The notes beneath the pieces are model-generated. The model was not told where the DNA came from. It saw only the letters and a program-made list of their open reading frames with translations, and ran no database searches. Both the position numbers and the translations under genes were made by a program. From positions 1 through 7,264 of the forward strand of contig JAFGIT010000360.1 of the NCBI GenBank assembly GCA_016929465.1: a DNA stretch of 7,264 bases. Reading direction: 5' to 3'. Of this stretch, positions 1 through 6,832 are shown piece after piece. The stretch comes from Candidatus Coatesiibacteriota bacterium (lineage in GTDB: Bacteria > B130-G9). Every line of letters starts with the position of its first letter. Within the stretch, counting starts at the first letter, position 1.

Positions 1-1
1 C

Positions 2-550
2 GTCTGTGATGCGATTGCCGAGGAGTTCCCGACCGCTTCGGTCATCATTGTCAACACGGGAGGGATACGAGGTGGCTTTCAAGCGGCTGGCCCCATCACT
101 CGTTCGCGAGTGGATGAGATACTTCCATTCCATAATAAAATAGTCCTTATGTGGGTCACTGGCGCGGAGCTCAGAACCACATTGGAGCGTTCCGTCCGCT
201 CCCTTCCGGAGTCTAGCGGCGCGCTCCTTCAGCTTCGTGGAATAAAAGCGTACGTGGATGTCGAAGGTTCTCCGATAATGTCTGGATATGATGGCAAGGT
301 GCTCAAACCGGGCGAGAGAATTAAGAGCGTCACCGTCGCCGGGAAGCCATTGGACGAGAATGGGGAGTATCTGGTCGCCACGATCAACTATCTCGCCGGA
401 GGCGGCGATGGCTACGCTGAATTGGCCAAAGTCGAGAGGCAGATGGACACGGGCAAGAGTCTTAACGACATCCTCGCCAATTACATCGAGCAGCACTCAC
501 CGATATACCCTAAAAGGCGAGTAACATACGAATTCACAAGTCCGAATTAG
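2..550 (+). CDS. 5'-nucleotidase C-terminal domain protein (UshA/YfkN family), 5'-truncated by the window
   Basis: The reading frame is open from base 2 and gives the last 182 residues of a larger protein. Visible are NTGGIR (residues 18-23), the ITRSRVDEILPFHN stretch (about 32-45), an LxxTLE-like helix start after VTGAEL, and GGGDGY (133-138). These are the hallmarks, in order, of the 5'-nucleotidase C-terminal (substrate-binding) domain. In this family that domain follows an N-terminal metallophosphatase domain that hydrolyses nucleoside 5'-phosphates or related esters, usually in the periplasm or at the cell surface. The metal-binding domain and any signal peptide lie outside the window, so exact substrate and location are unknown. 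The stop is 15 bases before the purine permease, which suggests one transcript: nucleotide breakdown outside the cell, then base uptake. Family assignment is firm; substrate specificity is inferred. Confidence 0.9.
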   Translation, partial: VCDAIAEEFPTASVIIVNTGGIRGGFQAAGPITRSRVDEILPFHNKIVLMWVTGAELRTTLERSVRSLPESSGALLQLRGIKAYVDVEGSPIMSGYDGKVLKPGERIKSVTVAGKPLDENGEYLVATINYLAGGGDGYAELAKVERQMDTGKSLNDILANYIEQHSPIYPKRRVTYEFTSPN

Positions 551-554
551 AATC

Positions 555-560
555 CGGAGG
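555..560 (+). promoter_or_regulatory. Ribosome binding site of the purine permease
   Basis: A CCGGAGG-type Shine-Dalgarno sequence lies a few bases before the ATG at 566, in the 15-base gap after the nucleotidase stop. It supports this start and translation from a shared upstream transcript. Confidence 0.7.
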
Positions 561-565
561 CGACC

Positions 566-1861
566 ATGCTGGAGAAGTATTTCGATCTCAAGGGGAATTG
601 CACGACTCTCAAAACGGAGATCACAGCCGGAGTCGTTACCTTCATGACGATGGCGTACATTGTATTCGTGAATCCTACGATTCTCTCGGATTCGCACGGT
701 GCGGGAATGAGCTTCTCCGGCGTGCTCGCCGCAACCTGTCTTGCATCGTTCATTGCCAGCCTGATAATGGGGCTTGTGGCGAGATATCCCATAGCGTTGG
801 CGCCGGGAATGGGGCTCAACGCATATTTCAGCTACGTTATTTGCGGCGCTATGGGCGTTCCCTGGCAGATAGCACTCGGCATAGTGTTCATTTCCGGACT
901 CGTCTTCACCGTTCTGACGCTCATCAAGGCAAGAGAACTCATCGTCAATGCAATCCCGGATGGATTGAAACTCGCAACAGCTGCCGGCATTGGGCTATTC
1001 ATTGCCTTTATAGGGCTGCAACACGCCGGCATAGTGGCGCCGGACCCGAACACCTTTGTCACATTCGGCGACCTGTCGAAGACCCCGGCACTCGTGGCCT
1101 TGTTTGGCCTCATCCTCACATCCATCCTGGTGGCCCGAAAGGTAAAAGGTGCAATCCTATACGGCCTGCTCGCCGCCGGCATCGTGGCAGTTCTTTCAGG
1201 AGTTACCCAATTCAAAGGTATCGTCAGCCTGCCCGATCTCAGCTCGGCCACGCTCAAACTCGATATCCTGGGAGCCCTGAGCTTCGACTATATCGTCCCG
1301 ATAGTCGTCCTCTTGTTCTTCGATATGTTCGACACCATCGGCACTCTTATAGGTGTGAGTGAGCAATGTGGCCTCGTTAAGGCCGGTAGATTGCCCAGAA
1401 TCAACCAGGCGCTATTGTCCGACTCAGTCGGCACGATGGCAGGCGCGGTCTGCGGGACATCTACCGTTACGAGCTACATCGAAAGTGCGGCCGGCGTAAT
1501 GGAGGGTGGCAGGACAGGGCTCACAGCAGTGTTGACCGGATTTCTATTCCTTGTTGCCATGTTCTTCACACCCCTCGCCCAGGCGTTTGCGGCCGGATGC
1601 GTGACGGCGCCAGCGCTCGTCATCGTCGGATGCCTGATGATGCGCAGTATCACAAAGGTCAAATGGGATGACTTCAGCGAGGCGATTCCTGCATTCCTGA
1701 CAATAATCCTGATGCCGTTGACCTTCAGCATCGCTCATGGTCTCGCCCTCGGCTTTATCAGCTTCCCCATTCTGAAGCTCGCGGCCGGCAAGTCAAAAGA
1801 GGTCCATTGGCTGGTCTATATCCTCGCAGCGATATTCCTGCTCCGATACATTCTCATCTAA
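566..1861 (+). CDS. NCS2-family purine permease (AzgA/PbuG-like adenine, guanine or hypoxanthine uptake)
   Basis: This 431-residue integral membrane protein is full length for the AzgA/PbuG branch of the nucleobase:cation symporter-2 family (usually about 430-480 residues). The N-terminal FDLKG followed by TEITAGVVTFMTMAYI (17-32) is characteristic of this branch. Family signatures follow: ALAPGMGLNAYF (77-88), FFDMFDTIGTLIG (251-263), and GTSTVTSYIESAAG (297-310), which runs into EGGRTGLTAVLTG. The protein is hydrophobic almost throughout, consistent with the 12-14 membrane segments of the family fold. Members import adenine, guanine or hypoxanthine with a proton or cation across the inner membrane. 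The start at 566 has a good ribosome binding site and matches family N-termini. It sits between the nucleotidase (15-base gap) and the methyltransferase (14-base gap). A purine substrate is likely; which base cannot be told from sequence alone. Confidence 0.93.
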   Translation: MLEKYFDLKGNCTTLKTEITAGVVTFMTMAYIVFVNPTILSDSHGAGMSFSGVLAATCLASFIASLIMGLVARYPIALAPGMGLNAYFSYVICGAMGVPWQIALGIVFISGLVFTVLTLIKARELIVNAIPDGLKLATAAGIGLFIAFIGLQHAGIVAPDPNTFVTFGDLSKTPALVALFGLILTSILVARKVKGAILYGLLAAGIVAVLSGVTQFKGIVSLPDLSSATLKLDILGALSFDYIVPIVVLLFFDMFDTIGTLIGVSEQCGLVKAGRLPRINQALLSDSVGTMAGAVCGTSTVTSYIESAAGVMEGGRTGLTAVLTGFLFLVAMFFTPLAQAFAAGCVTAPALVIVGCLMMRSITKVKWDDFSEAIPAFLTIILMPLTFSIAHGLALGFISFPILKLAAGKSKEVHWLVYILAAIFLLRYILI

Positions 1862-1875
1862 GGCAGGATACTTCT

Positions 1876-3123
1876 ATGTCCCGGGAGCGTTCAAAGGAAC
1901 AGGAGGAATTCTTAAGAGAGATCAACAGTGGCCTGCCGGATGGGATCAACTGGAAGCAGGGTGCAATAGACTACCTGACACAGCTGATAGAATCACAAGG
2001 TCCCCATGCCGAACGGTATCATCTCATAAAGCCATTCGTTGGAGGCCCTGACTTCGCGCCCTTCATCGATGATATGCGCCAATTTCTGAATCTTATCGAG
2101 AAGCTCGATCTACCGATGAGAAGCTCCATCGTGGATGTCGCATGTGGCCCCGGATGGATGAGCTATTACCTGGGCAAACTCGGACACAAGGTGCTGGGCA
2201 TCGACATCTCGGCTGAAATGGTCGAGATCGCGGCGAGAAGGCTGTCGTCAGACCCATACCCTCCTTATCCTGATTCACCCTTTCAAGTAGAATTCGCCGT
2301 GCATGATATCGAGAGCTCGCCTATCGGAGCAGCGGGGCCTTTTGATGTCGCTATTCTCGCCTCTTGCCTGCACCACTTCCATGATCCGGTTGCGGCACTC
2401 GAGAATCTCACAATTGACCTCAATCCGGAAGGGCTGATCGCTGTCGTCGAGGGTAGTAAGCCCGAGGAAGACACCGTCTATCACCGAGAGAATCTCGAGA
2501 TAATGGAAGGATTTCATACTCTCGAAAGACCATACTCGAGAGGACAGATAGCCAGACTGCTTCGACTCACAGGCTTCGATCACTTCGAGTTCTACTACCC
2601 AATAAACGGGCTCTTCCCGCAAAGCCGTCAGGCTGCAAATGATATAAGAGACCGCATTGTCAACGGGATGGAATGGAACATAGTGTTCGCATCTCGATCG
2701 AAAGAAGGGATGAAGCGGATCAGTGAGACGTTTGACAGAGGTTCACCGGAGAAGCCAAGTATGGAATTCCTTAGTGGCTTCTATGATATAGAGACCGACC
2801 CCGGCGGCGAGTTCAGATGGTCAAGCCCCAAAAGCACCATTTCCATCAACCGCGTTGAGCAATTGGAGCTTATCCTTGGCAGTCATCTACCTCGAGAGAC
2901 TGGCCGGCAGCAGAATATTTATGTGTTCATCGACGGCAAAACCAGGGAAAGAGTCGCTCTGACAGCGAGTCAGCCGAGGAAATCAATTCGGCTACCCGAC
3001 ATTTTTGCGGCCTCGAGAATTGACCTCTATTCAGACTGCGCATTCTCGCCCAAGTGCTCCGGGGGCGAGGATGAGAGAATTCTCTCTTTCATGGTTAGGG
3101 TTGGAGCGCTGGGGAATTCGTGA
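1876..3123 (+). CDS. Class I SAM-dependent methyltransferase with C-terminal beta-rich domain
   Basis: The product is 415 residues from the ATG at 1876. That start has an AGGCAGGA-like ribosome binding site and lies 14 bases after the permease stop. An in-frame start at 1807 would overlap the permease by 55 bases and add unconserved residues, so I reject it. The Rossmann methyltransferase core shows motif I VDVACGPG (87-93 region), a second strand ending in LGIDIS (107-112), and FDVAILASCLHHFHDP (156-171), typical of the motif around strand 4. The core runs to about residue 245. After a linker, residues about 297-413 look like a second domain: GFYDIE, GGEFRW (310-315), an alternating hydrophobic pattern, then YSDCAFSPK (385-393). 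This resembles beta-sandwich modules I associate with glycan-related methyltransferases and glycosyltransferases. The substrate is unknown. No signal peptide is visible, so it is probably cytosolic. Confidence 0.82.
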   Translation: MSRERSKEQEEFLREINSGLPDGINWKQGAIDYLTQLIESQGPHAERYHLIKPFVGGPDFAPFIDDMRQFLNLIEKLDLPMRSSIVDVACGPGWMSYYLGKLGHKVLGIDISAEMVEIAARRLSSDPYPPYPDSPFQVEFAVHDIESSPIGAAGPFDVAILASCLHHFHDPVAALENLTIDLNPEGLIAVVEGSKPEEDTVYHRENLEIMEGFHTLERPYSRGQIARLLRLTGFDHFEFYYPINGLFPQSRQAANDIRDRIVNGMEWNIVFASRSKEGMKRISETFDRGSPEKPSMEFLSGFYDIETDPGGEFRWSSPKSTISINRVEQLELILGSHLPRETGRQQNIYVFIDGKTRERVALTASQPRKSIRLPDIFAASRIDLYSDCAFSPKCSGGEDERILSFMVRVGALGNS

Positions 3124-3156
3124 TCCTGCTCACCTGCTCAGTTGCCCAGCCCTGAA

Positions 3157-3453
3157 TCAGAGCTTTCCCTTGACCGCCGCGACCTTGCCCTCCATAGTCA
3201 GATTCTTGTCTCGACGCTCATCGATCTTGATGGTTGTAGAGACCCTGACCACGTCATCCGAGAAGAGAGAGCTGTGCATCTTCGCGGCCACCGAAAGGAC
3301 CTGATCGAGCTCGCCCTCGACGATCGTCGCCATTGGCGTCAGCTGGTGCTTCAATCCGCTCTCTTGGAGCACCTTCATACTGGCCGCGACGTATTTGCTG
3401 AGGCTCGGTGATTTTGTGCCCAGTGGCACAACAGTGATAGAACAAACGACCAT
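3157..3453 (-). CDS. MTH1187/UPF0045-family thiamine-binding protein
   Basis: The 98-residue product matches the MTH1187 (YqgV, UPF0045) family along its whole length. VCSITVVPLGT (3-13) forms strand 1, LSKYVA (18-23) begins the helix, HQLTPMATIVEGE (36-48) is the conserved core, and VRVSTTIKIDERRDK (69-83) is the C-terminal strand signature. These small ferredoxin-like proteins assemble into oligomers, and family members bind thiamine or its pyrimidine part. They are often annotated as thiamine-binding proteins rather than enzymes. An in-frame ATG at 3498 exists, but the one at 3453 has a strong GGAGGAG sequence with a five-base spacer and matches family N-termini. It is the last gene of the - strand thi locus, 101 bases after thiD, so its role in thiamine or HMP handling is supported by both family and neighbourhood. 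Its precise cellular role remains unproven in the family. Confidence 0.88.
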   Translation of the reverse strand: MVVCSITVVPLGTKSPSLSKYVAASMKVLQESGLKHQLTPMATIVEGELDQVLSVAAKMHSSLFSDDVVRVSTTIKIDERRDKNLTMEGKVAAVKGKL

Positions 3454-3458
3454 ATCTA

Positions 3459-3465
3459 CTCCTCC
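3459..3465 (-). promoter_or_regulatory. Ribosome binding site deciding the start of the thiamine-binding protein
   Basis: On the - strand the sequence reads GAAGGAGGAGTAGAT directly before the ATG at 3453. This near-ideal Shine-Dalgarno placement selects that ATG over the in-frame ATG 45 bases upstream. Confidence 0.8.
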
Positions 3466-3554
3466 TTCGAAAGACTCGATGCTCTTCTCATGGCACATAT
3501 TTGTCAGAGCATATCACAAATCTTGACCGAATTATCCGCCTCGTGACGGCAAGA

Positions 3555-4358
3555 TCAGATACATTGCTCTATAAACGGCCTCAATGCGCAGTGGTCGATC
3601 AGGCGGGACTTGAAGCCATCGATCTCCATCGAGCTCAGTATCGCCCGCTCAGTAAGGTATTTGGCCTTTTCGGCTGCCACATCGATGCGCTTGCCTAACA
3701 CCAATAACGACAGTAGCGCCGACGAGTAAAAGCAGCCGGTTCCGTGCACCGTCGGAAGTGAAAGCTGCGAGGCCAACTCGGTCTGAGCCGGTATGAAGGA
3801 CTCATGCTTGCTCGACAGCAAGAAGTCCTCCCCCCCAAAGCGGCCGCTGCACTTGATAACGACTGCCTTCGGCCCCATCTGGAGCAGTCTCTCGGCACTG
3901 GTCTTGATGTCGTCTCTCGTCTTTATTTGCATCTCGGTGATATGCTCCGCCTCATCGAGATTTGGCGTGATGATATCTGCGAGCGGAAAGAGCTTCTTCA
4001 CCATTGCTTGCCTGCCCTGTGCACTCAGTATCTGACGCCCGCCGGATGAGAACTGAACAGGGTCGATAACGAAGAGACCATCATAATGAAGCTTGATAGA
4101 GCTGTTGAGCACATCGATGGTTACCTCATCGCATATCAGTCCGGATTTGACTCCGGCGATATCGCCGAATTTCAGGATTGTCTCCAGGGACCTCCTCATC
4201 CGCCTCGCATTCGCCCGAGAGAGCTCCAGGACCGCGTCCGGAGTCTGAACAGTCTCCGCCGTCATGACGCCAAAGCCATAAAGCTGGAAGAGTGAGAAAG
4301 TCTTGATGTCCGCGAGTAGCCCTGCGCCCCCAGTATCGTCGAAGCCCGCGATCGACAC
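3555..4358 (-). CDS. thiD: Hydroxymethylpyrimidine/phosphomethylpyrimidine kinase ThiD
   Basis: ThiD phosphorylates HMP and HMP-phosphate to give HMP-pyrophosphate, the pyrimidine donor for thiamine phosphate synthesis in the cytosol. From the chosen GTG start the protein is 267 residues, the normal family length. Ribokinase-fold landmarks are GFDDTGGAG (5-13) followed by ADIKTFS, a TAETVQ stretch whose Gln38 aligns with the substrate-contacting Gln44 of E. coli ThiD, VIDPV (97-101), ITPNLDEAE (130-138), VIKCSG (167-172), and HGTGCFYSSAL (205-215). The last holds the anion-hole GTGC with the catalytic-type Cys209. The start is uncertain. GTG at 4358 lies six bases after a perfect AAGGAGGTG; GTG at 4361 is also possible. 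An ATG at 4442 would give 295 residues but has no well-spaced ribosome binding site and overlaps the mscS gene. The gene follows mscS by 58 bases and precedes the thiamine-binding protein. Confidence 0.92.
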   Translation of the reverse strand: MSIAGFDDTGGAGLLADIKTFSLFQLYGFGVMTAETVQTPDAVLELSRANARRMRRSLETILKFGDIAGVKSGLICDEVTIDVLNSSIKLHYDGLFVIDPVQFSSGGRQILSAQGRQAMVKKLFPLADIITPNLDEAEHITEMQIKTRDDIKTSAERLLQMGPKAVVIKCSGRFGGEDFLLSSKHESFIPAQTELASQLSLPTVHGTGCFYSSALLSLLVLGKRIDVAAEKAKYLTERAILSSMEIDGFKSRLIDHCALRPFIEQCI

Positions 4359-4362
4359 CACA

Positions 4363-4371
4363 CACCTCCTT
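4363..4371 (-). promoter_or_regulatory. Strong Shine-Dalgarno sequence before the thiD GTG start
   Basis: The - strand reads AAGGAGGTG followed by TGTGGTG. This is complementary over nine bases to the usual 3' end of bacterial 16S rRNA. Spacing from AGGAGG is three bases to the GTG at 4361 and six bases to the GTG at 4358, favouring the latter. It lies inside the coding region if the longer ATG start at 4442 is assumed. Confidence 0.65.
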
Positions 4372-4416
4372 GGCTCTTCGGTGGGTCGCTCTCCTTTCCG
4401 CCATTTCAGTTCTGTG

Positions 4417-5364
4417 CTACCGGTCGTCTTGCCCTTCTTCATCTGGCTTGAACGATTCGCCTCCTTCCCTTGATCGCTCGCTAGCCTCGGCGCGTCTGAA
4501 ATAGCGTATCGTCGGGTAAGCCAGCTCAATATCATCATGCTCTTCGAATCTGAGGAGTATCGCCTCCCACAGGTGATGCTCGCTCGTTCTTCGTTCACGG
4601 GGATGCGTCAGATAGCGAATCGTGAGATTCACCCCGTTATCACGCACTTTAGTATAGACTATCGGAGTGAGATTCCGGAAAAATATCATATAGCGCTCGG
4701 CCGCCTTCCTCAGCTGCCTCCTCGCTTCTTCAGAAGCGTCAGAAAGGACGCTGATCGCGATCCCATAGATTATCGTCTTGGCCTTCTGCCAGTTGCTCTC
4801 GAACGTCAGAGTAACCGATAGCTCATTCCAGATGAAGTTGAAGTCCTTCGTGTAGTTCATGAGTGGATCGGATAGGACCTTCATATTCGGCACGTGGATG
4901 ATTCGTCCAGTGCTTTGATCGGCTTCGACCCAATTTCCCACCTCCAATAGCGTGAACTCGAAGAGCCTTATATTGATTACGTCTCCTGTCAGGCTGCCGA
5001 TCTCTATCCTGTCCCCCACCCCAAAGAGCCGGCGAGAGTGAATCAAGATCCAGCCGGCAATGCTCGCGATGAGCTCCCTTACTGCAAGCACCAGCGCTGC
5101 CGCAACCAGCCCTAATAGGGTAGTTATCGACTGGAATATGTCGGACCACAGCCAGCCGATGAGAGGCACGAAGATGAGCGTCATGAGATAAGTGATCCTG
5201 CGGCGCCATATATAGCTGCGGGTCGCATCGGTGATTCGACTGTGCAGAACTCTGAGAGCCAACAGACGTAAATAAATGAGGATTATCAGAAGGGCGATCG
5301 TGGCAAGTGCTCGTCCTTGAAAGGACGCATGCTCCAACCACCACTGGTGAATCTCTGAGAACAT
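4417..5364 (-). CDS. MscS-family small-conductance mechanosensitive ion channel
   Basis: This 315-residue membrane protein has three predicted membrane segments, at about 19-38, 58-73 and 77-112. The last is the pore-lining helix with the Ala/Gly-rich LGLVAAALVLAVRELIASIAG. It is followed by the MscS beta domain: FGVGDRIEIGSLTGDVINI (114-132), FTLLEV, and GRIIHVPNMKVLSDPLMNY (153-171), where the usual consensus is IPN. The C-terminal alpha/beta domain extends to about 290 and ends in a charged, Glu/Arg-rich tail. The family opens under membrane tension and releases solutes during hypo-osmotic shock; some members act in more specialised transport. The ATG at 5364 follows an AGGTAAG-like weak ribosome binding site. 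It lies between thiC (178-base gap) and thiD (58-base gap) on the same strand, an unusual place for a channel gene. Family call is firm; any thiamine-related role is speculation. Confidence 0.93.
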   Translation of the reverse strand: MFSEIHQWWLEHASFQGRALATIALLIILIYLRLLALRVLHSRITDATRSYIWRRRITYLMTLIFVPLIGWLWSDIFQSITTLLGLVAAALVLAVRELIASIAGWILIHSRRLFGVGDRIEIGSLTGDVINIRLFEFTLLEVGNWVEADQSTGRIIHVPNMKVLSDPLMNYTKDFNFIWNELSVTLTFESNWQKAKTIIYGIAISVLSDASEEARRQLRKAAERYMIFFRNLTPIVYTKVRDNGVNLTIRYLTHPRERRTSEHHLWEAILLRFEEHDDIELAYPTIRYFRRAEASERSREGGESFKPDEEGQDDR

Positions 5365-5542
5365 CTTACCTGGAGAAGCCTTCCTTCAGACCGCTATTCC
5401 CATCGGGGAGTACGTAGCTGAATTGACTGACATGACCCAATCAAATACCCGTTCAGAAGAATAAAGTCATTAAAGCCTCTTTCGGACAACGCGGCCTGCC
5501 TGTTCGTGCCTGGGCCAAATTGCCAGATTTCATAGATCGATG
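5365..5542 (-). other. Intergenic gap between thiC and mscS, no clear feature
   Basis: This 178-base gap is the longest one inside the - strand block. I found no coding region, tRNA, terminator with a T tract, or recognised riboswitch in it. A weak promoter-like pair exists on the - strand (TTGTCC at 5489-5484 and TTTATT at 5465-5460, 18-base spacer), but the match is poor and I do not rely on it. The gap length leaves open separate transcription of mscS. Confidence 0.4.
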
Positions 5543-6832
5543 TTAATTTCGCCCTTTCTTCAAAATGGCTCGCAGGCCCTTGATGGCGCAGAACTCCCCG
5601 CACATTGTGCATACATCGTCTTCCCGCGGCTGCGACGCCGTCCTCCTGCTGAAGCAACTTGGATCCAATGAGAGCTTTCTCTGTGTCTCCCAGTCCAGGT
5701 CGTACCTGGCCTGGGCCATCTGCTTATTGCGCTCGATCGCGCCGGGTATCCCTTTTGCGATATCCGCTGCATGAGCCGCAATCCTGGTCGCTATTACGCC
5801 GGCACGAACGTCCTCCAGCGTGGGAAGAGCGAGATGCTCCGAAGGCGTAACGTAGCATAGGTAATCGGCCCCGGCCGAAGCAGCGATAGCCCCACCGATT
5901 GCGCATACGATGTGGTCCCATCCGGGGGCTATGTCCGTCACCAGGGGACCCAACACGTAAAAAGGTGCCCCATTGCACAGTTTCTTCTGCAGCAAAACAT
6001 TCGACTCGATTTCAGGTATCGGGACATGACCGGGACCTTCGATCATGCACTGAACATCCGCCTCGAGCGCGCGCTTCTGTAGCTCCCCAATCTTCAGAAG
6101 CTCGGCTATCTGCGCCCTATCCGTAGCATCGGCAAGCGATCCGGGCCTCAAGCCGTCTCCCAGGCTCAGGCATACATCTCGCTCCTTCACGATTGATAGC
6201 AGCCGATCGAACTGGTCGAAGAGTGGATTCTCCTTCTCATTGTAAAGTATCCAGCTCGCGAGGAATGATCCGCCACGACTGACTATATCCGTTAGGCGAC
6301 CCTGGCCTATCATTGTCTGAACTACGTCTTTGGTGACACCGCAATGCACGGTGATGAAGTCCATGCCATCTACGCAATGGTCCTCTATTGCCTTAAACAT
6401 ATCGTCGGCAGACATCCGCACGACACCTCGTCCCGAGGTCGAAGCGGAAACCGCAGCGTCATAGATCGGTACGGAGCCGATTATGACGTCACTTGCATCA
6501 GATACCGCCTTCCTGATGGTCCTGAGGTCCCCCCCTGTACTAAGGTCCATCACTGTGTCTGCCCCGGCATCCACCGCCGCGATTGCCTTCTTAACCTCGA
6601 GGTCTATGTCCACATGATCGGTCGAAGTGCCTAAGTTGGCGTTGACCTTGGTCGTCAGCCCCTTGCCTATTCCGCAGAGGCGCTTGTGTTTGCGGCCTTT
6701 ATTGCAGGGGATGACAAGGTGTCCGGCCGCCAAACGGCTCGAAATAATCTCGGGGGAGACACCCTCATCCGCAGCCACCTGCAGGACCTCGGGTGTGATA
6801 TTCCCCTTACGAGCCTCAGATACCTGTGTCAT
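5543..6832 (-). CDS. thiC: Phosphomethylpyrimidine synthase ThiC
   Basis: ThiC is a radical-SAM enzyme that rearranges the purine intermediate 5-aminoimidazole ribotide into HMP-phosphate, the first committed step of the thiamine pyrimidine branch. The 429-residue protein matches the family throughout: ARKGNITPE (7-15), VIPCN (40-44), TKVNANLGTS (61-70), DLSTGGD (96-102), TVHCGVT (161-167), EGPGHVP (265-271), DIAPGWDHI (300-308) and YVTPSEHL (327-334). The C-terminal iron-sulfur ligands are Cys408, Cys411 and Cys415 (CTMCGEFC). This is the shorter ThiC form, which lacks the long N-terminal extension of the E. coli type (about 630 residues). The start at 6832 gives the conserved MTQ...EARKG beginning, but the nearest Shine-Dalgarno-like sequence (AAGGGA) is about 13 bases away. 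It is the first gene of the - strand thi block and is separated from the upstream gene by an intrinsic terminator. Confidence 0.97.
   Translation of the reverse strand: MTQVSEARKGNITPEVLQVAADEGVSPEIISSRLAAGHLVIPCNKGRKHKRLCGIGKGLTTKVNANLGTSTDHVDIDLEVKKAIAAVDAGADTVMDLSTGGDLRTIRKAVSDASDVIIGSVPIYDAAVSASTSGRGVVRMSADDMFKAIEDHCVDGMDFITVHCGVTKDVVQTMIGQGRLTDIVSRGGSFLASWILYNEKENPLFDQFDRLLSIVKERDVCLSLGDGLRPGSLADATDRAQIAELLKIGELQKRALEADVQCMIEGPGHVPIPEIESNVLLQKKLCNGAPFYVLGPLVTDIAPGWDHIVCAIGGAIAASAGADYLCYVTPSEHLALPTLEDVRAGVIATRIAAHAADIAKGIPGAIERNKQMAQARYDLDWETQRKLSLDPSCFSRRTASQPREDDVCTMCGEFCAIKGLRAILKKGRN

Noticed and set aside
832-1257. A 141-codon - strand open frame antisense to the permease
   Set aside because: It has no family resemblance or convincing ribosome binding site and is fully explained by the codon pattern of the permease.
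598-1362. A 254-codon + strand open frame inside the permease gene
   Set aside because: It is Arg/His-rich without any recognisable motif and lies in the shifted frame of a clearly conserved membrane protein, so it is a shadow frame.
1807-1875. Longer methyltransferase start overlapping the permease end
   Set aside because: It overlaps the permease by 55 bases and adds a non-conserved segment, while the ATG at 1876 has a suitable ribosome binding site directly after the permease stop.
3073-3086. Perfect palindrome GAGAGAATTCTCTC followed by TTTC near the methyltransferase 3' end
   Set aside because: It lies inside coding sequence, is AT-centred with no room for a hairpin loop and lacks a real T tract, so it is not a credible terminator; an operator role has no support.
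3499-3521. Inverted repeat ATTTGT/ACAAAT with an 11-base loop between thiD and the thiamine-binding protein gene
   Set aside because: The stem is short and AT-rich, there is no T tract or clear promoter beside it, and such repeats are expected by chance.
4443-4598. N-terminal extension of ThiD by 52 codons upstream of 4442
   Set aside because: It lies wholly within mscS in another frame, shows no ThiD similarity and looks like a chance open frame.
5460-5489. Promoter-like TTGTCC and TTTATT with 18-base spacer before mscS on the - strand
   Set aside because: The match to the sigma-70 consensus is weak in both boxes and there is no independent support.
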